64,000 bases of DNA from Sedimentisphaerales bacterium (GTDB lineage: Bacteria; Planctomycetota; Phycisphaerae; Sedimentisphaerales; SM23-30), in NCBI GenBank assembly GCA_016928435.1, contig JAFGKT010000080.1:1-64000 (forward strand), in the 5' to 3' direction. Shown here piece after piece: positions 9,149 to 17,622 of this stretch. The notes beneath the pieces were generated by a model that was not told the origin of the DNA, searched no databases, and saw only the letters and a program-made list of their open reading frames with translations. The position numbers and the translations under genes were made by a program. Every line of letters begins with the position of its first letter. Position 1 is the first letter of the stretch.

Positions 9149-10684
9149 TTAGTTATCAGATTGCCTTCGCAAAAGCCTGCCCAGAAGTTCTCGCACCATT
9201 CTGCGCTCGTATCTGTCCAAGGCCCAGTATGAAAAAAACCAAAATACTATGGCATTAAGCAGTCCTAAGACAAGAAAATTAATGGTACTGACAGGCGCCA
9301 AAAACCTTTGTTGCCAAATTAAGAACACAACAAAAATTAATGAAAACGGCAGCAGTTTCGCACATACATTCCAATAGTACTTTAGCATAGAGATACGCAA
9401 GATGGACCGGAAATAGAACTGCATTGTTGTGCGACGCAGTAAAACCACGATGACCGAGGCCCATGCTACGCCTATAATGCCGTGGTATTTCGCCAAGACC
9501 AAGCTGAGTACTAAATTAATGACAGCCATTACCATACCAAGAACCGCGGGGAAACCATGCTTGGCAAGTCCGACATGCATTTGAGAGCCTATTGTTTGTG
9601 CATACGCAGGGATTTGCGAAGCCAGGAGAATAACAAGCACATAATAGGTTTCTTTGGCATAGTGATAGTCCTCACCTTGCCAGACTTGAATGAATTCTCG
9701 GCCTCTCACCATAAGAAACAGTATGACCGGCAGCACCATAATAAGCGAAAACCGAGAAGCACGTGTAAACAGGTCTTCGAACTTTTGCTTGCGCTCCTGG
9801 CCGGTCAAAACTGAAATCTCGCTCGTGACAGGCATAAATATTCGCATTACCGTTCCACATACTTCCTGAATCGGCTGCATTAATCGCGGAGCAATTCCAT
9901 AGATTGTAATGTGTACTGGCGAAAGCACAAGACCTATAACAGCAGGATGGCTTTTATTGAGGAGCCAATTTGCCAGGTTGCTTAGAAACGAGAAAACGCC
10001 GAAACTCATCAGCTTTTGTATCACGCCGCGATTAATATGACAGCGTGCCAGCTTGATCGACTCAATCTGGAACAAAAATATTGTGGCTGCGATGCCAGAG
10101 ACGGCATTACATATCAATGTAATCCACGCAAGATTGACCAATCCATATCCGCGATGCAACAATAGTATTATCGCGGTTGCTCGTATCATAGATACACACA
10201 CCGCCAGCGAATTGACAAACACATATCTCTGCAAACCCTCAATCGCGGCTTGTACAATAGTGAAAAGCAACGACAGAAACACCGCCCCAATCATGATAAG
10301 TAATGCGAGCTGTACTTTGGCTAGAGGGATTTCTTGACTGGCAAGCTGGACAATATCGGTGAACAAGAAAAACAAAGCTGCGGGAATCAGCGACACTGCG
10401 CATATAAGAGCATGCAGAACAGCGGCACTGCAAAACACCTCATGTAGAGGTTCATGGCGTGCCTTGCACTCAGCCACAAACTTGGCGACGCTGTTGCTCA
10501 CAAACGATTGGGCAAGACTCAAAAAAGCCATTAATGACCCGATAAACCACCAAATCCCATTGATATCATTGCCTAGCTGCCTACGAATATAGGGAGTAAT
10601 AGCAATGAATATGGCAATATTGGCACAGGCCCTTACGATGCCACTAGCCATGTTCACAACAATATGCTTGTTGGATTTAGCCAA
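9149..10684 (-). CDS. Wzx-like polysaccharide flippase (MOP superfamily)
   Basis: Integral membrane protein of the multidrug/oligosaccharidyl-lipid/polysaccharide exporter superfamily, expected to move lipid-linked glycan units across the inner membrane. The 511 residues show about 12-14 hydrophobic segments, starting with GIVRACANIAIFIAITPYI and ending in FFSYWALDRYERR. Basic cytoplasmic loops (LLRRTTMQF, RASRF) fit this topology. Start is TTG with AGGA upstream. It sits between the GT39-like and phosphodiesterase genes, 74 and 85 bases apart. Assignment rests on hydropathy pattern and general resemblance, since this superfamily has few invariant motifs; a flippase is much more likely than a drug exporter given the neighbours. 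Confidence 0.75.
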   Translation of the reverse strand: MAKSNKHIVVNMASGIVRACANIAIFIAITPYIRRQLGNDINGIWWFIGSLMAFLSLAQSFVSNSVAKFVAECKARHEPLHEVFCSAAVLHALICAVSLIPAALFFLFTDIVQLASQEIPLAKVQLALLIMIGAVFLSLLFTIVQAAIEGLQRYVFVNSLAVCVSMIRATAIILLLHRGYGLVNLAWITLICNAVSGIAATIFLFQIESIKLARCHINRGVIQKLMSFGVFSFLSNLANWLLNKSHPAVIGLVLSPVHITIYGIAPRLMQPIQEVCGTVMRIFMPVTSEISVLTGQERKQKFEDLFTRASRFSLIMVLPVILFLMVRGREFIQVWQGEDYHYAKETYYVLVILLASQIPAYAQTIGSQMHVGLAKHGFPAVLGMVMAVINLVLSLVLAKYHGIIGVAWASVIVVLLRRTTMQFYFRSILRISMLKYYWNVCAKLLPFSLIFVVFLIWQQRFLAPVSTINFLVLGLLNAIVFWFFSYWALDRYERRMVRELLGRLLRRQSDN

Positions 10685-10769
10685 ACGATAATCCTAATTT
10701 AGAAAACACAACATCCTGGTGGATTCACAGATTCAGCAGGCTTCTGTTACGAAGAAAAAACGCACTGTG

Positions 10770-12317
10770 TCAATTCGGTGAACTCGATCTAGTAAACCGC
10801 AACAGCTCGATCCCAAGAAAGTCTTCAGACTGCATATCGGGAAATTCCGACTGTAGAGTCGTTCGCACCAATCCCGATGGATCGACCTTTTTATCATGGG
10901 ACAGCACCAGCCAAACACAAGGATAATCTCGAATAGTTGACCGCAACTGACTCGCGTACTCTTGGTTCATTTCAAGATATGGCCTCTCAAACGGATGAGG
11001 CACATCCGGCGGGTAAGGCAGTACTGTAATGTCGGAACGATTTGCATAATAACTATAGGCATTATGATAGCAACGGGCTGATGTTATAACAACTAAATCC
11101 GCGGACGAAGCCTGTTCCTCTATGTACTGAACAAGTTCGCGCCACTGCTCCTTGTCGGTATCACGGTAATAAACATAGACATCCAGTAATGAAATACAAA
11201 CAAGTGCAACGACACAAAGTACTTTCAGCGACATAAAGCGAAGACAATCAATGCCTTTGGTCATTAGCAAAATTAAAGGAATCGAGGCGACAATTGCACC
11301 TCTTGTCAAGTAAATGGGTGAGGCAACCTGCGAGATCAAGAACGGTAACGCTATTGGAACCACAAGCCAAAGAAGCAGATACAATCTCCCCGACAACCAT
11401 TCACGAAGCAGAATCCTCTTTCCTGTTATTCTAAATAGAGCATTGAAACAAAGCATCACCATGATGCACAGGGATATTTTGCCCAAATTATTATTCCCAT
11501 AATGGATATTTCCGCCGCAGAAGCATTGCAAGGTATCGACAATTGACATTAGAGTGGGTCGTTTTATCCAGAAGCCGGACAAAACATGCTGCATCTGTCG
11601 CCAAAGAAATATGCCCCACGGAATAAACAATATTAGAAGAACGAACTGGAGAAACATCCACTGCCGCAGGGTAATTTTGTTTTGCCTTTTGTTCTTGGCC
11701 AGAAGATGCCAAGCTATGCAAATATTCTGCGCGATAATGACAAACATGCCGTATATATGACAGTGCATAAGCAGGAAACTGCTGATGAGATATGCCGTGA
11801 ACATTTTCTTGCTTTTATTGCGCATGCTTAGCAAGAAGTAATATGTGCTTAGCGAGGCTAGAAGAGCAAGCAGAATATAACTTCTGGCCTCCTGAGAATA
11901 GTATATCTGGAAGAGCGACACTGAGCAAAGCAGGGCGCCAATCAAGGCCATGTTTCTGCTGAACAGCAAACGACCTATCTTATAGAGAACCAAAATGATG
12001 AGCGATCCAAATATAGCCGACGGCATGCGTAGGGCAGTTTCTGAATCCCCAAAAACTTTGATCCAAAAATGCACAATGCCATAATAAAGCGGCGGATGTT
12101 GGTCGTACGTACTGGTCAGCTCAAATAGTTCATACAAATCAAGACTGGCAGACCTAATTGTATAACCCTCATCAACCCACAAGCTCTCTTTCCCCAAATG
12201 GTAAACACGCAGGAAAGTTCCGACACCTATGATTATCAATAAGGCAATCGTGTACCACGTCAATCCGGATCGGTTCATATTGGAATTGTTTTCTGTAAGC
12301 AAGTTGTCACGCTTCAT
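10770..12317 (-). CDS. GT39/ArnT-like membrane glycosyltransferase
   Basis: Polytopic membrane glycosyltransferase of the GT-C fold, expected to use a polyprenyl-phosphate sugar. The family signature is near the N-terminus: YHLGKESLWVDEGYT (acidic active-site loop) followed by TYDQHPPLYYGIVHFW and FGDSETALRMPSAIFG. About ten further hydrophobic segments follow, then a soluble C-terminal domain of roughly 110 residues. Length 515 is usual. AGGAA lies nine bases before the ATG; an internal ATG at residue 14 is a less likely start. The acceptor could be protein, lipid or glycan and cannot be read from sequence. It lies between the sulfatase-like and flippase genes on the same strand. Confidence 0.83.
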   Translation of the reverse strand: MKRDNLLTENNSNMNRSGLTWYTIALLIIIGVGTFLRVYHLGKESLWVDEGYTIRSASLDLYELFELTSTYDQHPPLYYGIVHFWIKVFGDSETALRMPSAIFGSLIILVLYKIGRLLFSRNMALIGALLCSVSLFQIYYSQEARSYILLALLASLSTYYFLLSMRNKSKKMFTAYLISSFLLMHCHIYGMFVIIAQNICIAWHLLAKNKRQNKITLRQWMFLQFVLLILFIPWGIFLWRQMQHVLSGFWIKRPTLMSIVDTLQCFCGGNIHYGNNNLGKISLCIMVMLCFNALFRITGKRILLREWLSGRLYLLLWLVVPIALPFLISQVASPIYLTRGAIVASIPLILLMTKGIDCLRFMSLKVLCVVALVCISLLDVYVYYRDTDKEQWRELVQYIEEQASSADLVVITSARCYHNAYSYYANRSDITVLPYPPDVPHPFERPYLEMNQEYASQLRSTIRDYPCVWLVLSHDKKVDPSGLVRTTLQSEFPDMQSEDFLGIELLRFTRSSSPN

Positions 12318-12382
12318 TCATTGACGTTCCTGTTCTGTTTTCCCCAGATATTCAGTAAAAACCAGCTATAAAAGCGGACATG

Positions 12383-13690
12383 CTATAAGTATCCTAGACT
12401 TTTAAGCCGTTTGGAAATTTCCGCGGTATCATCATCATCCATTTTTGTGTTTTCTTGAACAGCAATCAGTTGTTCCAGATCACTACGGAATCGGCGTGCA
12501 ATATGTGGAAATCGATCAACCACATTGGTTAGCTCGAGGCGATCGCGTTTCAAATCGAAAAGCTGTTCTTTGGGTTCAGAAGCCAGATAAGTATAGGCAT
12601 ATTTCCAATCCGGCGTGCGTAGGCCTAGTATCCAATTTGTTTTATCCAGCAAAATAATACCGCTTGCCTGTGTGTAAGCGTGTTCCTGCCAATTATTATC
12701 GCAGGGCGACCGCATTAGCGGGTATAGAGTACGTCCTCGCTTAGTGGAATCTGATTCCGTTGATAATACACCCAATAAATCCAGCAATGTGGGCATTATA
12801 TCCACCTGGCTCACTTGACGGTCAATCCGCAAGCCCGCCGGCACATTCTTCCCGCCGACAATCATCAGCGGAACCTTGATCAAGAAGTCATACACATGAA
12901 AACCATGCCCATAAAAGTGATTGTCAAAACCCGGAGAATAATGATCAAACGGACCAAACGGCACATATCTACGTAAACGATCAAGCATTGTACCGCACCA
13001 ATATGCCCACCGTCGCAGTTTTTTCTTTCTGCGGGCCCATTCCAGAAAGCGTTTGACGCGACATTCCGCCAGGCTTTCACCATGATCCCCGGTTACAACA
13101 ACAATAGTATTGTCGAGATCGATCTCTTTGAACAGCTTGCCAAGCTGATGATCCACCGCTGACAGTGTACGCTCATATGGCCCATAACCATATTTGCTGT
13201 GATTAAATTCAGGCGGCGGCACACGCACTTCATGCAATTCCCAAATGTGCAAAAATGTCATCCAAGGTTCAGAGGCGGATTTAACAATACCAGGCAAAGA
13301 CGCGCCAAAATCATCAAATATCCTGGCGGACACCTGTCGATGGTTATAATTGTGAAACTGCTCAGCTATCCCCAGTTCTTTGGTAAGCGGTCCCGAAACA
13401 TAGGCACTGGTATGATACCCCATCTGACCAAGCTTGAACGGCAGCGACTCTACGCGGCTGTTCATTCGGTATCCAGCCAGCGACTGAATGCCGTGTTCGT
13501 AAGGATATGCTCCGGTTAGCATGCTGGCGATGCTGGGACTAGTAAGACTGGCCACAGCTATGGTATTGGTAAAGAGGCATCCTTGTGCCATCAATCTATC
13601 TAAGTTTGGCGTACGGGCGCCGCTATTAACAAGCATATCGGCCCTGAGACAATCCAGGCAAATAAACAGAATGTTTGGTTTTGCTGACAT
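12383..13690 (-). CDS. Sulfatase-like protein lacking the formylglycine motif
   Basis: Sulfatase-fold member of the alkaline phosphatase superfamily: NILFICLDCLRADM at the start, ASMLTGAYPYEHGIQ after the active site, VVTGDHGESL near residue 220 and a C-terminal region with HAYTQ and KRLKSLGYL. The active-site segment is LTSPSIASMLTG, so the Cys/Ser of the C/S-x-P-x-R formylglycine signature is Thr50 and its Arg is Ile54. It therefore cannot be a standard formylglycine sulfatase; Thr may act as nucleophile as in phosphotransferase relatives (inference). The track starts at GTG 13705, but ATG 13690 has GAGGA nine bases upstream and is chosen. First gene of the minus-strand glycan run. Confidence 0.82.
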   Translation of the reverse strand: MSAKPNILFICLDCLRADMLVNSGARTPNLDRLMAQGCLFTNTIAVASLTSPSIASMLTGAYPYEHGIQSLAGYRMNSRVESLPFKLGQMGYHTSAYVSGPLTKELGIAEQFHNYNHRQVSARIFDDFGASLPGIVKSASEPWMTFLHIWELHEVRVPPPEFNHSKYGYGPYERTLSAVDHQLGKLFKEIDLDNTIVVVTGDHGESLAECRVKRFLEWARRKKKLRRWAYWCGTMLDRLRRYVPFGPFDHYSPGFDNHFYGHGFHVYDFLIKVPLMIVGGKNVPAGLRIDRQVSQVDIMPTLLDLLGVLSTESDSTKRGRTLYPLMRSPCDNNWQEHAYTQASGIILLDKTNWILGLRTPDWKYAYTYLASEPKEQLFDLKRDRLELTNVVDRFPHIARRFRSDLEQLIAVQENTKMDDDDTAEISKRLKSLGYL

Positions 13691-13767
13691 GCCAATTTTC
13701 CTCACAGTGTCACGGGGCTATAGCCAAACGATGCTGGAGACTCACCACACTGCAACTGATTTTGCTA

Positions 13768-13888
13768 GAAGTGCGAGTTCGCAGTTTTGCTTGATTTACT
13801 ATGATCGAAGATAAACAAAAATACGTATGCGATGAAAAGGCACTCCTGAATGCATATTTTGACGTTCAAAACCGCGAAAGTTGACTAG
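13768..13888 (+). repeat. R2 intergenic repeat, copy 2
   Basis: GAAGTGCGAGTTCGCAGTTT and GCTTGATTTACTATG are followed, after about 50 unrelated bases, by TGCATATTTTGACGTTCAAA and ACCGCGAAAGTTGACTAG. The blocks match the copy at 21310-21402, which lacks the extra spacer. Confidence 0.55.
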
Positions 13889-13900
13889 AAAATAAACCAT

Positions 13901-13940
13901 AAAAAAAACCGGAACAACCCTAGAATAGAGTTGTTCCGGC
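13901..13940 (-). terminator. Rho-independent terminator of the pseudopilin gene
   Basis: On the minus strand, CCGGAACAACTC and GGGTTGTTCCGG pair over ten perfect outer base pairs and are followed by eight T. It lies 32 bases past the stop of the prepilin-like gene. Confidence 0.9.
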
Positions 13941-13971
13941 ACAAGTCAAATCAAAATGTAAAAAAGCAAAT

Positions 13972-14898
13972 CTAGTTGCCCAAGAAGGCGTCATCGGGTC
14001 CCCAGGACAGACTATCCCAAACACAGTCATCCCACTCACCGATTGTCTTTTCGCCTTCGCTGCCATCATCACTGCTCCAACGAGTGTAGATGTTTTCGCT
14101 ACCAATGCCTGCTAGAGGATCAGTTGGTCTTTTGACGTTCGAGCCGGCAAAGAGAACATTCTGACATTCCTGACTATGGTTCAGCGAGTTGCTGGTGTCA
14201 TCGTCGGTTGGATCACCTAGACTGTCTGGATCACCAATGTTATCATTAAGCCCGTTTTGGCCATCTTGCGTGTCAAAACGAGGATTCTTGTCCGCTATGA
14301 TTGCCAACGCCGAGGACGATGAAGCACTGGAGGGATTCTGGAATGGGTCGTGATAAGAATAGCTCAGGTTGTTCATAGTGTGGAAATCACGCAGGTCGGC
14401 CCAGTTTTTGATGTGGTCGCCGCCATCGCCATCTATAGCTACCTGAAGGTCCATTTCACGATCGCTGGGGGCACTGGGGCAGAGGAACATCTTGGGCACA
14501 AGATCAGTGTGTCTGATCAACAAATACATACAGCCACCAACGGTCGGAGCACCTTCCCAAGAAGTTCTGGCTTCCTGCGCATCATTCGGCCAAACAGTAT
14601 TATCTCTCCAGTCCCACTGATACCAGCGAGCCCAAGTGGAATCGTACTTGCTTCCGCCAAAATAAACCCAACTTGTGTTCGTTGACTCACCGGAAATTGT
14701 GGGATTATCATCGCGATAATCATTCTGGTAGATCGCCAGCGAGCGGCCGATACCAGCCAACTGGGCACCGCACTGTACACGTTTGGCCAACTCACGGGCA
14801 CGGCCGAGAGCAGGCAGCAGGATTGAGACCAACAGAGCAATAATGGCGACCACCACCAACAGCTCAATCAGCGTAAAACCTTTTCTTTTTCTGGTCAT
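13972..14898 (-). CDS. Prepilin-type N-terminal domain protein (type II secretion pseudopilin-like)
   Basis: Begins with a short basic leader MTRKRKG, then FTLIELLVVVAIIALL and LLPALGRARE, the type IV prepilin/pseudopilin cleavage-methylation segment; cleavage is expected after the Gly by prepilin peptidase, with N-methylation of the Phe. The remaining roughly 280 residues are polar, with HSQECQNVLFAGSNVKRP near the end, as in the large planctomycete families of such proteins. ATG 14898 is preferred over the upstream start in the track because AAGGAGA sits six bases before it and the leader length fits. It has its own terminator and a structured leader. Its function may be in a secretion pseudopilus or surface fibre. 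Confidence 0.88.
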   Translation of the reverse strand: MTRKRKGFTLIELLVVVAIIALLVSILLPALGRARELAKRVQCGAQLAGIGRSLAIYQNDYRDDNPTISGESTNTSWVYFGGSKYDSTWARWYQWDWRDNTVWPNDAQEARTSWEGAPTVGGCMYLLIRHTDLVPKMFLCPSAPSDREMDLQVAIDGDGGDHIKNWADLRDFHTMNNLSYSYHDPFQNPSSASSSSALAIIADKNPRFDTQDGQNGLNDNIGDPDSLGDPTDDDTSNSLNHSQECQNVLFAGSNVKRPTDPLAGIGSENIYTRWSSDDGSEGEKTIGEWDDCVWDSLSWGPDDAFLGN

Positions 14899-15479
14899 GA
14901 CAGTTCTCCTTAAGAAAAAGACCATATTTCCTCGGGGCTTGGACTACCATGCAGGGAATAAGAAATTATGCATAATAGCGATAGGCCTGCTGTACAGAGA
15001 CCTCTGCTTAGCCCAAACTCCGACTTTGCCGGGGAAACACTCCCCGAGCGAACAATTTTAACGCAAACGCCGCAATTGCAACGCTAAACAGCTAGCGGAC
15101 CTGACATTATGGGCCGCGACCGGCGTCCATAAAGAGTCGGATCAACAGAATTTAACTAAACATCAGCTGCGCAACCAATTTACAGGTCTTTTTCGACCGA
15201 CCCCCCGGTCACGAAATCAGGCAGGCACGTTCAAGGTATGTATCAGCAAAATGACAAAATAACGTACGCCAGTAAGGCACTCTCAATAAAGTATATATAT
15301 GATAGAGCGCAACCTACCTTATATCTTCTATATAATTTTATCGGTTCAGAATCAGATGTCAAGCAAATAAGACCAACAAATTGCACATAAGTAGGCAAGG
15401 GTTAAGGCCTATTTTGACGCCCTAACTTATTCCCTCCCAGCCTCTTACATCAAAATCACCAAAGAATAACCACAACAAC
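14899..15479. other. Gene-free region between the pseudopilin and receiver-HD-GYP genes
   Basis: No coding sequence is seen. The part nearest the pseudopilin gene is its structured leader. The rest is AT-rich from about 15240 to 15470 (for example TATATATATGATAG) and probably carries the promoter, but I could not fix one with confidence. Confidence 0.5.
14905..15050 (-). promoter_or_regulatory. Structured mRNA leader of the pseudopilin gene
   Basis: On the minus strand CUCGGGG (15048-15042) can pair with CCCCGAG (14937-14931), closing a roughly 100-base domain. The same G tract can instead form a local hairpin GGGGA-GUGUU-UCCCC (15045-15031). The two are mutually exclusive. CAGAGGUCUCUG and AUUAUGCAUAAU are further hairpins inside. 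The domain ends about 24 bases before AAGGAGA. No known riboswitch consensus was recognised. Confidence 0.4.
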
Positions 15480-17459
15480 TTACACCGAAGCCGCGGCTAG
15501 ATGGACCGCATCAAAATCGTTGGAGAATTCGGAATAGCGGATTTTTTCAGGGTGGTTCTGAACCAAGTCTATAGCCAACTTAGCGATCTCGGGGTCAAAC
15601 TGTCGTCCGCTGTGTTCGGTCAACTCAGAAATCACCTTCTCCAGCGGATACGCCTTCTTGTAGAACCTAGCACAGACCATGGTATCGAGAGTATCGGCTA
15701 CCTGTAGGATTCTTGCTCCCAGAGAGAAATCTTCCCGTGAAAGGCGATCAGGATATCCATTTCCGTCAAATCTCTCGTGGTGATGTCGCACCATCTCGGC
15801 TTCAGCGTCAAAGAAATTACACTGACTAAGAATCTCATAACCGATGACGGTGTGCATTTTGATAATGCGGAATTCGTCATTGGTGAGCTTGGCGGGTTTG
15901 GTTAAGATCGCATCGGGAATACCGATTTTGCCTAGATCGTGCAAAGTAGCTGCGCAACGAATAACGCTTATTTCCTTTTCCGACAGTCCCAAACACCTTG
16001 CGAAATACTCAGCGTACTCTGCCACATTAAGTGAATGGTCCTTAGTATAAGGGTCTTTGGCCTCAACCGCTGCGACCAGAGTACGCACCATCGACAGGTT
16101 GGCGGTGCGTAGGCGTTTTTCGATTTCGCCGTCGTCGTCGGAATTGCCGGAATTTTTTCTCATTTCTGCCGCACATGTTTTTACGCCGGACACAACGTCC
16201 CACAGAACAATGGGATCTTGCGGCTGCTTACGGGCCTGAGCTAGGGCTTCTTCAGTGCTGGCGAGTAATTCGTGCTGACTTTCCACATATCCACTGTGAC
16301 ATTCCGCGATACCTATCGAAACCGACAACTGGGTTTTCGAGCTGCCGGCATTGAATTCTCTTTCCAGCACCAAATCACGAATGCGTTTGGCCAATATCAG
16401 AGCGCCGCTATCGTCAGTTTCCGGCAATATCAAGCCGAACTGCGTGCCGGCATAACGGGCGACATAATCCACAGCCCGAACTTGACTGCGACAAAGCTGC
16501 CCCAACTCGATAATCGCCACGTCGCCATAAGCGTGGCCATGCGTAACATTCAAGTTACGCAATCCTTCAACATTGATGATCATCACAGCAAAAGTCCGCC
16601 CGTAACGTCGGCACGAAGCTCTTACACGCGAAAGCTCTTCCTGGAAACTGCAATGATTCGGCAGGCCTGTTAAGGGATCATGGCCGGCATTGCTGCGCTG
16701 CTGCGTAAGCGAACGAGGTGGTTCCGAAGTCTCACTCACTATCGGTGACACATCCACCAATCGCAGGAGATAACTGGGATGTTCGCCGGATATATCCGCC
16801 TTTTCGATGCTCACTTCGGCTGGGAATTCCTGGCCTGTCGCGCGTTTCAGTGTAAGGGCAGCTTTTCTCGACATACCCGCCTGATCAGCCAGGGTTTCAA
16901 AAACCATATGCTCCGCGGGAAACACCTCTTCCAAAGGCAAACCTATCGCCGCGATTGGACTGCCGGCGTAAATCGAAGCGAAGTTATCATCGACGTAACG
17001 GACAACCCCCTCATGATCGAGCATGACAATACAATATCTTTCGCTCAATCTCCGAGGGTCTTGGTGATGTAGGGGCAAACGCTGCAATTGCAAAGCGCGT
17101 TGCACAACATTACGCAATGTCCCCAGATCAAACGGTTTTTCGATATAATCAAATGCACCGTCTCGCATGGCTTGGGCGACCCATTCTTGCCGTTGCTTTC
17201 CCGTAATCAGTATCGTTCGCGCATTAGGATGGTTTTTGGATACTTCATGCAGCAAATCAAAGCCGTTCTTGTCAGGCATAGCGATATCGCTGATGATAAT
17301 ATCATAGCCGTTCTGCGCAATCAGCGACTCGGCTTGCGACACATCATACGCTGTATCACAATCCAGACCGTCACCTTTGAGGACGTCGCCGACAATACTA
17401 CAAATCTCGGCATCGTCATCAACAACCAGAATTGTGGCATTTTGCCTATCTGTTGACAT
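15480..17459 (-). CDS. Receiver-PAS-GGDEF(degenerate)-HD-GYP regulator
   Basis: Four modules in 659 residues. The receiver (about 8-125) has acidic VVDDDAE and phospho-acceptor Asp58 in IIISDIAMPDKNG. A PAS-like domain spans about 145-235. A GGDEF domain spans about 255-420, beginning DPLTGLPNHCSF, but its signature reads ARYAGTQFGLILPETD, so GGDEF is AGTQF and cyclase activity is unlikely. The HD-GYP domain (about 455-640) is intact: HDLGKIGIP, HHHERFDGNGYP and ILQVADTLD. The expected activity is phosphodiester hydrolysis of cyclic di-GMP, controlled by phosphorylation; the GGDEF part may sense GTP (inference). No partner kinase is in the window. The adjacent pseudopilin gene suggests a link to surface behaviour. 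Confidence 0.9.
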   Translation of the reverse strand: MSTDRQNATILVVDDDAEICSIVGDVLKGDGLDCDTAYDVSQAESLIAQNGYDIIISDIAMPDKNGFDLLHEVSKNHPNARTILITGKQRQEWVAQAMRDGAFDYIEKPFDLGTLRNVVQRALQLQRLPLHHQDPRRLSERYCIVMLDHEGVVRYVDDNFASIYAGSPIAAIGLPLEEVFPAEHMVFETLADQAGMSRKAALTLKRATGQEFPAEVSIEKADISGEHPSYLLRLVDVSPIVSETSEPPRSLTQQRSNAGHDPLTGLPNHCSFQEELSRVRASCRRYGRTFAVMIINVEGLRNLNVTHGHAYGDVAIIELGQLCRSQVRAVDYVARYAGTQFGLILPETDDSGALILAKRIRDLVLEREFNAGSSKTQLSVSIGIAECHSGYVESQHELLASTEEALAQARKQPQDPIVLWDVVSGVKTCAAEMRKNSGNSDDDGEIEKRLRTANLSMVRTLVAAVEAKDPYTKDHSLNVAEYAEYFARCLGLSEKEISVIRCAATLHDLGKIGIPDAILTKPAKLTNDEFRIIKMHTVIGYEILSQCNFFDAEAEMVRHHHERFDGNGYPDRLSREDFSLGARILQVADTLDTMVCARFYKKAYPLEKVISELTEHSGRQFDPEIAKLAIDLVQNHPEKIRYSEFSNDFDAVHLAAASV

Positions 17460-17622
17460 CTTGTACCAATGCTGAAAGCACAGAAAATGAGTAAGATACT
17501 GACCACACTGCTAGTTATGGAGTCGGCATTGGCACAAACGTACTTTATGGATGCAGGGACAGGCAAAACCCGTAAAACGGAATCTTGGCTGGCATTTAAC
17601 CTAGTATAGAGCTTTCTATGTG

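Noticed and set aside
14905-15050. Cyclic-di-GMP-I (GEMM) riboswitch before the pseudopilin gene
   Set aside because: GCAAAG and GGUAG-like words occur but in the wrong order and without the conserved helices.
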